The translations under genes were made by a program, and so were the position numbers. This document shows positions 43,242-51,684 of a stretch of DNA of 64,000 nt, one piece after another. The notes under the pieces were generated by a model. That model was not told the origin of the DNA and searched no databases. It saw only the letters and a list, made by a program, of their open reading frames with translations. This DNA is from Singulisphaera sp. GP187 (lineage in GTDB: Bacteria; Planctomycetota; Phycisphaerae; Phycisphaerales; SM1A02). The stretch covers positions 248,001 through 312,000 of the forward strand of contig CAMBOV010000001.1 of assembly GCA_945869475.1 (NCBI GenBank), in the 5' to 3' direction. How positions within the stretch are numbered: the stretch's first letter is position 1; each line of letters starts with the position of its first letter.

Positions 43242-43820
43242 TCAGGCTGGTTCAAGCGCCTCGCAGAGAATATGCACAATCACCTGATGCATCTCTTGAA
43301 TTGCAGCGCTCTCGATGGCCGCGACCAGCAGCGAGTGATCACAGAGAGCGCGCGCCTTGCCGCCATCGGGTCCGAGCAGTCCAAGCGTGGTCGCACCCGC
43401 CGCGCGGGCCGCTTCGAGCGCGCGCAGGATGTTTGGGCTGTTTCCAGAGGTTGAAAGCGCAATCAGGAGGTCGCCGCGAGTGGCAAGCGCCTCGACTTGT
43501 CGCGCGTAGATCTCGGTGAATCCAAAGTCGTTGGCGATGCATGTCAGCGCCGTTGTGTCGGCGCACAAACAGATTGATTTCAGCGGCGCCCGCGACGAGC
43601 GATATCGACCGATGAGTTCCTCCGAGAGGTGCAGCGCTTGCGCGGCACTCCCGCCATTGCCGCAGGTGAGGATCATCTTGCCAGATCGAAGTGTCTCTCG
43701 AATCACATCGATCGCGCGCAGCAGTTCTGGCTGCAACCCATTGAGATTGTTGAGCGCCTGCTGAGCATGCGCGAGGCGAGAGCGGATGCATTCTTCAGCG
43801 TTCCGTGCGAAAGTTGGCAT
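43242..43820 (-). CDS. gmhA: phosphoheptose isomerase (GmhA-like SIS protein)
   Basis: A 192-residue SIS-domain protein. It has KMILTCGNGGSAAQALHLSEELIGRYR with the conserved His and Glu of the GmhA zinc/active site, then DTTALTCIANDFGFTEIYARQVEALATRGDLLIALSTSGNSPNILRAL and the C-terminal IQEMHQVIVHILCEAL. These match GmhA, which converts sedoheptulose 7-phosphate into D-glycero-D-manno-heptose 7-phosphate for LPS core or S-layer heptose. HldE and GmhB are not in the window. Other SIS proteins such as DiaA look similar, but the GmhA pattern is closer. It is divergent from the SDR gene. Confidence 0.88.
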   Translation of the reverse strand: MPTFARNAEECIRSRLAHAQQALNNLNGLQPELLRAIDVIRETLRSGKMILTCGNGGSAAQALHLSEELIGRYRSSRAPLKSICLCADTTALTCIANDFGFTEIYARQVEALATRGDLLIALSTSGNSPNILRALEAARAAGATTLGLLGPDGGKARALCDHSLLVAAIESAAIQEMHQVIVHILCEALEPA

Positions 43821-43838
43821 CGCCCTAGTCTAGTGAGA

Positions 43839-44780
43839 ATGATGAGTCGCACCCAGAGTGACCGTGAGTCGTCGCGCGTGATCGCCGTGACGGGAGCTTC
43901 TGGCGCCGTTGGCAGTGCGCTGTGCAAATCGTTGACTGCATCAGGAGATCGGGTCATTCGACTCGTGCGCGGTCATGCGCCGCTCAACCGCGATGAGATT
44001 CGCTGGGATCGTTCAGGAGCGTGGGATGCTTCTGCCCTCGAAGGGCTCGACGCACTCGTGCACCTCGCAGGTGAGAACATCGCGGCAGGTCGGTGGACGC
44101 GCGCTCGAAAGGCCTCGATCATGCAGAGTCGATCGATCGGCACGCGCACGCTCTGCGAGAAACTTGCGGCTCTCTCGCGACCGCCAGCGGTTGTCGTGAG
44201 CGCATCCGCAGTCGGCTACTACGGCAACAGTTCGGTGCGCTCGCTCGACGAATCTGCGCCACCTGGCGAAGGATTTCTCGCGAGCGTGGCGCGCGAGTGG
44301 GAGGCTTCGACGGAGCCCTTGCAGCGACGCAACGTTCGCACTGTTCGCCTGCGTATCGGCGTCGTTGTGAGCGCACACTCTGGAGTCGTGGCAAAGATGC
44401 GGCTGCCATTTCTGTGTGGCGTCGGCGGTCGCGTTGGTTCTGGTCAGCAGGGGATGAGTTGGATTCACCTTGATGATCTCGTCGCGGCGATCCGCTTCAC
44501 GATCGAAACTCAAAGCGTGCACGGAGCGGTGAACGCGGTTGCTCCACACGCTGTGAGCCAGCACGAGTTTGCCCGCGCGCTCGCGACGGCGCTTCATCGA
44601 CCCTGCCTCGCGCCTCTTCCGGCATGGGCCGTCAGAGTGCTGCTGGGTGAGATGGGATCCCAACTTCTCTTGAGTGGGCAATTCGTCGAGCCTGCGGTGC
44701 TCAACGCGCACGGCTTTCGCTGTGCCTGCGAACGCATCGACGATGCGATGCGCCGTGAATTTTCGCCGTCATCGCAGTGA
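43839..44780 (+). CDS. SDR-family epimerase, TIGR01777/YfcH type
   Basis: A 313-residue NAD(P)-binding protein. It begins with VIAVTGASGAVGSALCKSL (Rossmann G-x-x-G-x-x-G), followed by LDALVHLAGENIAAGRWT, the LAGxxIxxxRW motif of the TIGR01777 family, then VVSASAVGYYGN, GSGQQGMSWIHLDDLVAAI and a short DUF1731 tail (HRPCLAPLPAWAVRVLLGEM). The function of this family is not well defined. ATG 43839 is adjacent to a second ATG at 43842; the frame is open upstream inside gmhA, which was not used. It faces the MFS gene at its 3' end. Confidence 0.9.
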   Translation: MMSRTQSDRESSRVIAVTGASGAVGSALCKSLTASGDRVIRLVRGHAPLNRDEIRWDRSGAWDASALEGLDALVHLAGENIAAGRWTRARKASIMQSRSIGTRTLCEKLAALSRPPAVVVSASAVGYYGNSSVRSLDESAPPGEGFLASVAREWEASTEPLQRRNVRTVRLRIGVVVSAHSGVVAKMRLPFLCGVGGRVGSGQQGMSWIHLDDLVAAIRFTIETQSVHGAVNAVAPHAVSQHEFARALATALHRPCLAPLPAWAVRVLLGEMGSQLLLSGQFVEPAVLNAHGFRCACERIDDAMRREFSPSSQ

Positions 44781-44801
44781 TCCGCTCGCGGCAGCGCGCC
44801 T

Positions 44802-46001
44802 CTACGACGAGATGCGCGCGTGCGCCCGTCGATGGCGAATCCACGGAAGTGCCGCTGGAATGGCCGCAATCGCGAGCAATCCGCAGACGACTGCGACGGT
44901 CGATCCACCGCCTCCGAGCGAGTAGCCAACAAGACCAGCCGCAGGACCGACGACGTAGCCGAGTCCGATGAGCGCTTCGTGCGTTCCACCTGCATCGATG
45001 CTCGCGCTTCCGACGCGCAGCGCGTAGTAGAGCGCCGCGTAGTAGATCACGCCGTGACCCGCGCCGAAGAGCACGAGTCCTGCTGCGATGAATCCCAGCG
45101 ACGGAGCGGTGACCACGATTGCGAATCCGGCGACTAAGAAGATCGCGCCCGAGAGCAGCGTCGACCATCGACCTCGCCACTGCGACATGCCGAGCATGAC
45201 TGCCGCAACAACGACGCGCGTCGTGAGCCAGACCGCCGTGAGCGGAGTCTCATACGCCGGATTCATCGCAAGCCGGTCGAGCACGTATGGCATGAGCGGA
45301 TTCAATGCGCCCACGAGGACGTACGACGCTGGCAGAAGGATTCGCGCACTCTTCAGCTGCGCCACGTAGTGCGCAGGTGGAGCTTCGGTGCTCTGCGCGT
45401 GATGGCCGGGCTTCGATGGCAGCATGCACGTGAATCCGATCGAGAGAAGGCTCATCGGTGCGAGCGCAAGGAGCGCCATCGCAGGAGTGAGCCATCCCTC
45501 ATTGCGTTGCAGCGGACCCATCAGCACCAGCGAGAGCGCCACCGCGATCATCCACGCGATGCACCACTTTCCAACGGCGCGGCGGGTTTCATGCGGATTC
45601 CTGCCTGCTCCAACATACGACTCAACGATTGGCCAGAGGCAGGCGCCGGTCATGCTCGTGACGAGCACGATGACGATGACACCCGCACTCGACTCGCCCA
45701 CGAGGGCGAGCGGCGCAACGAGTGCTTGAATCGATCCCAGAAGAATCAGCACCGTGCGAGGGGTCACTGTGCCGTCGAGCCGAGCCAAAAACCTGCCGCA
45801 GAAGAATGCCGTGAGGGCATAGATCGCTCCCGCGGCGATGAAAAGTGCGTAGGTTTCGCTCGCCGAATAGTGATATTCGCGCGATGTGATAAACCCAAGA
45901 CCATTCCAGAGCACGCCCGTCGCGAGTGAGTTTGTGAGCGTGACGCCGAGAATTCCAAGTCGATTCGAGAGAGGCACAGGAGGATCATTCTCGAGGTGCA
46001 T
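44802..46001 (-). CDS. MFS transporter
   Basis: A 399-residue protein with about twelve hydrophobic segments of the major facilitator superfamily. The N-half includes VTLTNSLATGVLWNGLGFI, YALFIAAGAIYALTAFFCGRFLARLDG and TSMTGACLWPIVESYV; the C-half ends with ALIGLGYVVGPAAGLVGYSLGGGG. No substrate motif was recognised. ATG 46001 is the natural start: the open frame runs on upstream through a tRNA gene and cannot be coding there. It is convergent with the SDR gene and divergent from the tRNA. Confidence 0.87.
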   Translation of the reverse strand: MHLENDPPVPLSNRLGILGVTLTNSLATGVLWNGLGFITSREYHYSASETYALFIAAGAIYALTAFFCGRFLARLDGTVTPRTVLILLGSIQALVAPLALVGESSAGVIVIVLVTSMTGACLWPIVESYVGAGRNPHETRRAVGKWCIAWMIAVALSLVLMGPLQRNEGWLTPAMALLALAPMSLLSIGFTCMLPSKPGHHAQSTEAPPAHYVAQLKSARILLPASYVLVGALNPLMPYVLDRLAMNPAYETPLTAVWLTTRVVVAAVMLGMSQWRGRWSTLLSGAIFLVAGFAIVVTAPSLGFIAAGLVLFGAGHGVIYYAALYYALRVGSASIDAGGTHEALIGLGYVVGPAAGLVGYSLGGGGSTVAVVCGLLAIAAIPAALPWIRHRRAHARISS

Positions 46002-46055
46002 GGGGACCCTGAGGCTAACCACGCGCGGTGGCGGTGGGGGTAGGCTTGCCGCAGA

Positions 46056-46129
46056 GTCTTCGTAGCTCAACTGGATAGAGCGTTGCCCTCCGAAGGCAAA
46101 GGTTGTGCGTTCGACCCGCACCGAGGACG
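46056..46129 (+). tRNA. tRNA-Arg (anticodon CCG)
   Basis: A 74-base cloverleaf: acceptor stem GTCTTCG pairs with CGAGGAC (one G-T pair), D-arm GCTC...GAGC, anticodon stem TTGCC/GGCAA with loop CTCCGAA giving anticodon CCG (codon CGG), and T-arm GTGCG-TTCGACC-CGCAC with G as discriminator base. The 3' CCA is not encoded. Folding by eye leaves no mismatch in the four stems. Confidence 0.95.
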
Positions 46130-46153
46130 TTTTGTGATTCTCAGAAAGTCTTT

Positions 46154-46182
46154 TTGCGCAAACAAACTTCACTACGTATGGT
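46154..46182 (+). promoter_or_regulatory. weak promoter candidate for the FG-GAP gene
   Basis: TTGCGC at 46154-46159 and TATGGT at 46177-46182 are 17 bases apart, matching three and four of six consensus positions. It lies between the tRNA and the FG-GAP protein gene, about 70 bases from its ATG. The match is modest. Confidence 0.2.
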
Positions 46183-46253
46183 TTCGTAGGAGTCGCTGCG
46201 TCTGAGACGGCGTTTCTCTGCTTGGAATTCTCTCCCCTGAGGCATTGTTTTTT

Positions 46254-47876
46254 ATGACCGATCTGCAGCCAACCACAAAACAGCGCGGAGTCAGCACAGT
46301 TGCAGCGTGTATCGCACTCGCTGCGGTCGCAACTTCTGCGCTCTCTCAAGGCACGCAGTCTCCCGATCCACTCGGTCAATTCGACGCTCCCGCTGGTGGA
46401 TCGTCGGTCGATCTCTTTGGTGCCGATCTCGCGTTCGCCACAACGTTCGCCGCAGTGAGCGCTCCCTCGTTGCCAGTCATCGGCGGCGGTGGAGGCGTTC
46501 ATCTCGCGCAGGGTGGAGTGCACCTCTATCGCCACTTGGGCGATGGCGAGTTTGCCTGGACTCGCACGCTCACACCAGCGGGAGGCGTTGCAAATGATTG
46601 GTGCGGAACCTCGATCGCAGCGAGCGAAGGATGGGTCGTCGCGGGCGCTCCTGGTCGCGAGGTCTATACCCCTGGCACACAATTGCAAGCCGGTGTCGGG
46701 TGGCTCTGGAAATTGAGCGAGGGCATCTGGGTTGAACATCCCGGGCAACTGCGCCACCCAGCACCGAAGTCTCTTGATCTCTTTGGATCAGCGATCGCGC
46801 TCGACGAGCAGTTCATCGACGGAGTACTGAGGTCAACAATTGCAGCAACTGCGCCGGCCGATGATGAGGTCGCGCGAACAGATTGCGGATCGGTGACACT
46901 CTTCGAATGGAACAAGATTCCATCGCCACTGGGCACCTGGGCGCAGACCGCGTTCATCGCTCCACCCGTGTTGAGCGGCGAGAGCGTCTCGTTGAGCGCG
47001 TACGGACTCTTTGGAAGCGCGGTCGCGTTCGATGGCGACTATCTCTTCATCGGAGCGAAGCGCCAGACAGGCGCATTCATTCGACAGGGACTCGTCTGGG
47101 TCTTTCGACGCAACACACTCGACAATCCAGCTCCGACGATTCTTCAGACCAATCCGGCGTGGGGCGAGTGGTGCCTCGTGCAACGGCTCGCTGCTGACGT
47201 TGCGACACAGGACGAACAATTCGGCGCAAGCGTCGCTGCACAAGGTGGATTGCTCATCGTCGGCGCGCCGGGAGCAGCGGCTGCGCAGGGCTCAGCAACA
47301 ATCTTTGAATTGATCGGCGATACGGGCACCTATGCCTTGAACGCGCAACTCTCAGCGATCGGCGGACAGGTGGGCGATCGCTTCGGCGCTGCTGTTGCAA
47401 TCACCGCTGACCAAGCGCTCGTCGGTGCGCCTGGACTCGATACTGGTTCAGTGCCCATGTATCCGGATCGCGGTGCGGTCTTCATCTTCGCGCGCGAAGA
47501 CGAACAGTGCGAAGCCTGGTCGCAGCGAACGAAGTATCGACCGCCAGTGACGGCGGATGTTTCTGGCGCGAATTTCGGCGAGAGCATCGAACTTGGTTCA
47601 TCGCTGATTCTCATCGGTGCGCCGCACGCACCCAATGCAATACTCGGCCAAGGGATTGTCTTCTCGTATGAAATTGACATCATTGGCTGCCCGACCGATC
47701 TGAATGGAAATGGATTCACCGATGGCCCTGATCTTGCGCTCTTCCTCTCGCACTGGGGAGGAGTGACTTCGGGTGATGAGGTTGCAGACTTCATCACCGA
47801 CGGCGTCGTCGATGGGCTCGATCTCACGCACATCCTCGCGACCTGGGGTCCGTGCATCTGCGCGCCGGGCGGCTGA
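46254..47876 (+). CDS. secreted FG-GAP repeat protein with dockerin-like C-terminal tail
   Basis: A 540-residue exported protein with a signal peptide (GVSTVAACIALAAVATSALSQ). The body has about seven beta-propeller type repeats of the FG-GAP kind, each with DLFG-like or FGA motifs and GAP (for example DLFGADLAFA, VVAGAPGREV, FGASVAAQGGLLIVGAPGAA, DRFGAAVAITADQALVGAPGL, FGESIELGSSLILIGAPHAP). The last 60 residues, CPTDLNGNGFTDGPDLALFLSHWG and DGVVDGLDLTHILATWG, form two Ca-binding dockerin-like loops found at the ends of many Phycisphaerae secreted proteins. ATG 46254 is used rather than an upstream TTG at 46245. Likely an extracellular or surface protein of unknown partner. Confidence 0.85.
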   Translation: MTDLQPTTKQRGVSTVAACIALAAVATSALSQGTQSPDPLGQFDAPAGGSSVDLFGADLAFATTFAAVSAPSLPVIGGGGGVHLAQGGVHLYRHLGDGEFAWTRTLTPAGGVANDWCGTSIAASEGWVVAGAPGREVYTPGTQLQAGVGWLWKLSEGIWVEHPGQLRHPAPKSLDLFGSAIALDEQFIDGVLRSTIAATAPADDEVARTDCGSVTLFEWNKIPSPLGTWAQTAFIAPPVLSGESVSLSAYGLFGSAVAFDGDYLFIGAKRQTGAFIRQGLVWVFRRNTLDNPAPTILQTNPAWGEWCLVQRLAADVATQDEQFGASVAAQGGLLIVGAPGAAAAQGSATIFELIGDTGTYALNAQLSAIGGQVGDRFGAAVAITADQALVGAPGLDTGSVPMYPDRGAVFIFAREDEQCEAWSQRTKYRPPVTADVSGANFGESIELGSSLILIGAPHAPNAILGQGIVFSYEIDIIGCPTDLNGNGFTDGPDLALFLSHWGGVTSGDEVADFITDGVVDGLDLTHILATWGPCICAPGG

Positions 47877-47905
47877 CCGAGGCGGTAGAGCAGTACGATC
47901 GGCTC

Positions 47906-48190
47906 ATGCATATCTCAGAATTTCAGGCGTGGATCCGAGCGCGGTATGACGACACCGATCGGGCGCGCGGTCCATCGAAAACTTTCATTTGGTTCGCCGA
48001 AGAGTTCGGAGAGCTTGCGCACGCGATCGGCACCTTCGAAAAGGGTGAAGCGAATGGTGACAACCTGCGCGAAGAGTTCGCCGATTGCCTTGCGTGGATG
48101 TGCACACTCGCAAACATCTGTGATGTCGATCTTGAGCAGGCCTTGCAGGAGAAATATCTCAAGGACGGCGGTCCAAAGGGCACGAAGTGA
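47906..48190 (+). CDS. MazG-like nucleotide pyrophosphohydrolase
   Basis: A 94-residue single-domain MazG-type protein. It has the metal-binding helix WFAEEFGELAHAIGTFE (ExxE pattern) and a second helix LREEFADCLAWMCTLANICD (ExxD), as in dCTP or dUTP-type all-alpha NTP pyrophosphohydrolases. It removes non-canonical or excess nucleoside triphosphates. The ATG 47906 is used; an ATG at 47852 lies inside the FG-GAP gene. Its stop overlaps the GTG of the next gene by four bases, so the two are coupled. Confidence 0.9.
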   Translation: MHISEFQAWIRARYDDTDRARGPSKTFIWFAEEFGELAHAIGTFEKGEANGDNLREEFADCLAWMCTLANICDVDLEQALQEKYLKDGGPKGTK

Positions 48191-48654
48191 ACAGTGCGTG
48201 TGGGGAGTGCGGCGTCTGCGCGGTTCATGCAGAGACTGCCGCGCAGCATGACGTCGCATGGCAGAACGATCGATGGATCCTTCGCCATCACCCAGCGCCG
48301 GCGCCACTTGCGGGATGGTTCTTGCTCGATACCCGTCGCCATGCGGCGAGCGCGGCCGATCTGAATGCGAACGAAGAAGCCGAATTCGCAGGAGTTCTCG
48401 CAGCGTCGATGCGTGCGATCCGAACTGTCGTTGGTGTGCCTCGCGTCTACGTGGTGATGTTCGGCGAGGGGGCGCACCACTTGCACGCGCACCTCATCGC
48501 GCGCGATCCAACGCGTAATGACACCACAGCGTGGAAGGTCGCAGATCTCTACCGGATGGTCGAACGAGGTGAGATGCAGGGGGCCGATCCTGCGCAGGTC
48601 GCACGAATTGCTGCGGGAGTTGGCGAGATGATGCGTGTCACACTTTCGGTGTGA
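48187..48654 (+). CDS. HIT-family protein (nucleotide hydrolase-like)
   Basis: A 155-residue protein with the histidine triad HLHAHLI near residue 100 (HxHxH-hydrophobic-hydrophobic) preceded by VYVVMFGEGAHH. The N-end has CGECGVCAVH and WILRHHPAPAPLAGWFLLDTRRH, which is how diadenosine-tetraphosphate-hydrolase-like HIT proteins begin. The start is GTG at 48187, overlapping the MazG stop (GTGA). Its 3' end overlaps the convergent flavoprotein gene by 17 bases. With MazG it may form a nucleotide-clearing pair, which is an inference from coupling. Confidence 0.82.
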   Translation: MNSACGECGVCAVHAETAAQHDVAWQNDRWILRHHPAPAPLAGWFLLDTRRHAASAADLNANEEAEFAGVLAASMRAIRTVVGVPRVYVVMFGEGAHHLHAHLIARDPTRNDTTAWKVADLYRMVERGEMQGADPAQVARIAAGVGEMMRVTLSV

Positions 48655-49924
48655 CAGATCCGGCGAGCGCTGCTGCGGCGCATCCTGCGACGTATCCACT
48701 CGACCACGCCCACTGAAAGCTGAATCCGCCGAGTCGTCCATCGACGTCGAGCATTTCGCCGCAGATGAAGAGACCTGGCGTCGCAAGACTCTCGAGTCGA
48801 TCGAGATTCATCTGTGCGAGGGGAACACCACCGGCCGTTGTCTCGGCGGCAAGAAACCCGCGTGAACCCGTCGGAAGGATGCGCTGCGCCGTGAGAAGTC
48901 GAACGAGCAGTTGCCGCCGTTCTCGTGGAAGTTGTTGGATGCCACAGGTGCCATCGACGCCGACGTGCGCGATCGCCGCGCGCAAGAAACGATCTGGAAC
49001 TCTCCCGTGCAGCACTGCGAGGAGGCTCGTGCCCTTCGATGCGACCAACTCTGCGTCGAGTGATGCTTCGGTCACTGCGGGCATCCAGTTGATGATGAGG
49101 TGCGACTCGGCATCGGTCGCCGTCGCGCAGATCCAGTGGCGACTGACATCGAGAATCGCCGGTCCCGAGAGTCCAAAGTGAGTGCAGAGAATGGCACCTT
49201 GAATCAGTGGGATCGCCTTGCCGTTCGCATCGCGCGCGAGCTTGCCGCTGCCAGCGGCGACGGTGATCTCTGCGGGAAGTGCGAGTCCGCTGAGTTCCTT
49301 CAGCCAGTGATCGCTCGCAAGTGTCAGCGGGACGAGCGATGGAACGACGAGCGGAGTCAGCGTGTGTCCAAGCGCCTGTGCGAAGCGAAAACCAGCGCCA
49401 TCCGATCCTGACTTGGGCAAACTCAGACCTCCAGTTGCGAGGATGACGCACTTTGCCGTGACTGACCCGCCCTCGCTCGCGACACAAAAGCCACCTTCAC
49501 ACGTCGTGACCGATTCGACCCGCATGGGATGGATGATCTCGACGCGTGCGTCGCGCGCAGCGACGAGCAGTGCGGTCAACACAGTGCGCGCTTGGTCGGT
49601 GGTTGGAAAGAGTTTTCCAGTCTCTTCGCGCTTCAGGGTGACGCCCAGTTGTTCGAAGAACGCGATGGTCTCGTCGACGCCGAACCGTCGAAGAACGCGC
49701 GCAATAAGTGCGGCAGTGCTTCCCGCGTAGTCCGAAGCGTTCACTGCGTGATGGGTGACGTTGCATCGACCGCCACCCGCGACCAAGATCTTCGCGCCAA
49801 GAATTTTTGCTCCATCGATGGCGACGACGCGAAGCGCCGGACTCGCGCGTGCCGCAGAGATTGCTGCGAAGAGTCCCGCCGCACCCGCACCGACCACCGC
49901 GATGTCAGCGCTCGACGCACTCAC
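48638..49924 (-). CDS. HI0933/BaiN-family NAD(P)/FAD-dependent oxidoreductase
   Basis: A 428-residue flavoprotein. It starts with the FAD-binding motif IAVVGAGAAGLFAAISAAR, followed by AKILVAGGGRCNVTHH, the distinctive GGGRCNxTN-like motif of HI0933 proteins, and GKLFPTTDQA. CVILATGGLSLPKSGSDGAGFRFA and the C-end LFICGEMLDVDGRLGGFSFQWAWSSGYVAG complete the family. Its biological role is not established. The start is GTG at 49924, overlapping the stop of the upstream M14 gene (GTGA). Confidence 0.92.
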   Translation of the reverse strand: MSASSADIAVVGAGAAGLFAAISAARASPALRVVAIDGAKILGAKILVAGGGRCNVTHHAVNASDYAGSTAALIARVLRRFGVDETIAFFEQLGVTLKREETGKLFPTTDQARTVLTALLVAARDARVEIIHPMRVESVTTCEGGFCVASEGGSVTAKCVILATGGLSLPKSGSDGAGFRFAQALGHTLTPLVVPSLVPLTLASDHWLKELSGLALPAEITVAAGSGKLARDANGKAIPLIQGAILCTHFGLSGPAILDVSRHWICATATDAESHLIINWMPAVTEASLDAELVASKGTSLLAVLHGRVPDRFLRAAIAHVGVDGTCGIQQLPRERRQLLVRLLTAQRILPTGSRGFLAAETTAGGVPLAQMNLDRLESLATPGLFICGEMLDVDGRLGGFSFQWAWSSGYVAGCAAAALAGSVTPKV

Positions 49925-51684
49925 TTCGATGGTGCGAGCGTGAAGGTCTGCTCGATCGAGGTGAACTTCTCACCCGTATAGCGAGCGGTGATGGTCGATC
50001 CTGCGCGACCTTGAACGATGAAACGGAAGGCGTCCGTCGCGAGCCCAGAGATGCCATTCTCGACCGCAAGGTCGTGCGGATTCTGTCGCACTGGTTCGAA
50101 GGTCGTGCCGAGTCGCTGCGCCATCGGTCCGCCTGCGAGCACTTTGATATCGGCTCCGGCGATCGTGAGATGATCCGGAAATCCGATCTTCTTGTGACTC
50201 GCGCGAACGGTGCGTGTGGGAATGCGGTGGTCGTTGGCAATTGCGACGGTCACTTGCCAGAGAGCATCGCCGAGCGGTGTGATCTCGACCGATGAGAAAC
50301 GAAGGCGCGGCATCTGCTGCGCGTGAAATGCGGTGAACGCGAAGTTTCGATGAGCCTCTTCTTCAAGCATGAACGGCGGGGGGATGCGGCTCGACCACTT
50401 TGTTCCACCACCGACGAGCACCGTTCCATAGTCGGGATGGTTGAGCTCTTTCCAGTCGCTGGTTGTCTGTCCGAAGAGAAGGCGATCGCGCCAGCGAATC
50501 ATCTCTTCACCAGTGGGCTCTCTGCCATTCTGCAGAATTCGGTTGTCACTCCAGAGTTCGTTGGTGAACGAAATGATTCCCAGTGACTCGGCTAGCCAAT
50601 TCACGAAGCCACCGTGCACCGTGTAGAGCTCTTTGAAGATCACCATCGGTCGGTAGTGCGGCAACATCTCGGCGCCGGCTGTCGAAATGGCGTCGTAGGT
50701 CGCGCGGTCTTCGCTTGAGTAATCGCCTTCGCGGTAGTCCGCACCCGGACCGCGCAAAATCATCCCCCCAGCGTTGTGGTAGCTCTGCCCAGCGGCGATG
50801 TTGGGGTGTTTGAGAATCCACTGAGCGACTGCGAGCGTCTCAGGAAAGCACAGCGGATAGTCGCCCGCGCCGCGTTGCACGTGTTCGGGTTGCCAATCAC
50901 CTGGCCAATTGCGATTCATGTCATATCCACCCGGACCATCTTCATTGATGCGTCCATCCCCATCGTTGTCGATTCCTTCTTGTCCTCCGTTCGACCACTC
51001 GCCGTGTTCAAGTGGATCACCGGTCGCACCGGGCTTGGGCTCAGTCGAAACGCGCTCGAGAATGCGCGGATCTCGCGCGCTGCGCCGATGCGTGCCAAGT
51101 GGATCCTTTCTCCACATCTGCCCGATCGATCCATCACCGTCGAGATCGTCGGGTCCATCCTCATCTTTGGTCCCATCGTGATCATCGTCGGTGGGTTGCA
51201 TCCCGGTGCGCGAGGTGTGGGGATTGTTCTGCTGGGTGAACCAGTTGGCTCGCCCATCCGGATTCACGCTCGCAAGAAAATAGAAGGTCGATTGGTCGAC
51301 GAGTTCGGTGAGCGCAGGCACGTGGCCGTGTGCGCGACACAAATAGTCAATCGAGTAGAGCACCGTCTCAGTCGCTTGAATCTCGTTGCCGTGGATATTT
51401 CCGTCGATCCACATCGCCGGCTTTGTCGCTGCTGCGCCCGTCTGTGCGTTGCACAGTGTCACAACAAGAAGCGGCCGCCCTTGCACGCTCCTGCCGATCT
51501 CCTCAACCGTCAACAATTCTGGATAGGCCCCAACGAGTCGGTGAATGATCGACAGGACCTCGGGATAGTTGTAGAAACGATTCCACGCGATCTCAACTTT
51601 CGCTGGCAGTTGCTGCTGAGCGATCGCCGAGGATGAAAGCAGTGCGAGTGTGAGAAGCGCGGTGGTGCGTCGGAGTGCGTTCAT
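49921..51684 (-). CDS. secreted M14 zinc carboxypeptidase with Ca-loop insertions
   Basis: A 587-residue exported protease with a signal peptide ending around SSSAIAQ. The catalytic M14 features are H98 and E101 (NIHGNE), NPDGR at 141-145, DMNRNWPG near 255, the third zinc His at GQSYH303, and the general base E376 in SFTNELW. Acidic DxDxDG-like segments (about 165-190 and 238-250) interrupt the catalytic domain and probably bind calcium. A C-terminal region of about 150 residues looks like beta-sandwich. ATG 51684 is four bases inside the upstream related gene (ATGA overlap). It degrades peptides outside the cytoplasm. Confidence 0.93.
   Translation of the reverse strand: MNALRRTTALLTLALLSSSAIAQQQLPAKVEIAWNRFYNYPEVLSIIHRLVGAYPELLTVEEIGRSVQGRPLLVVTLCNAQTGAAATKPAMWIDGNIHGNEIQATETVLYSIDYLCRAHGHVPALTELVDQSTFYFLASVNPDGRANWFTQQNNPHTSRTGMQPTDDDHDGTKDEDGPDDLDGDGSIGQMWRKDPLGTHRRSARDPRILERVSTEPKPGATGDPLEHGEWSNGGQEGIDNDGDGRINEDGPGGYDMNRNWPGDWQPEHVQRGAGDYPLCFPETLAVAQWILKHPNIAAGQSYHNAGGMILRGPGADYREGDYSSEDRATYDAISTAGAEMLPHYRPMVIFKELYTVHGGFVNWLAESLGIISFTNELWSDNRILQNGREPTGEEMIRWRDRLLFGQTTSDWKELNHPDYGTVLVGGGTKWSSRIPPPFMLEEEAHRNFAFTAFHAQQMPRLRFSSVEITPLGDALWQVTVAIANDHRIPTRTVRASHKKIGFPDHLTIAGADIKVLAGGPMAQRLGTTFEPVRQNPHDLAVENGISGLATDAFRFIVQGRAGSTITARYTGEKFTSIEQTFTLAPSK

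Noticed and set aside
46172-46189. CTACG-TATGGTTT-CGTAG inverted repeat after the tRNA.
   Set aside because: Only five base pairs with an 8-base loop and no T-run; likely chance.
46002-46757. Continuation of the MFS transporter frame upstream to 46757.
   Set aside because: It passes through a clear tRNA and the FG-GAP gene on the other strand; Arg/Cys-rich and without membrane character.
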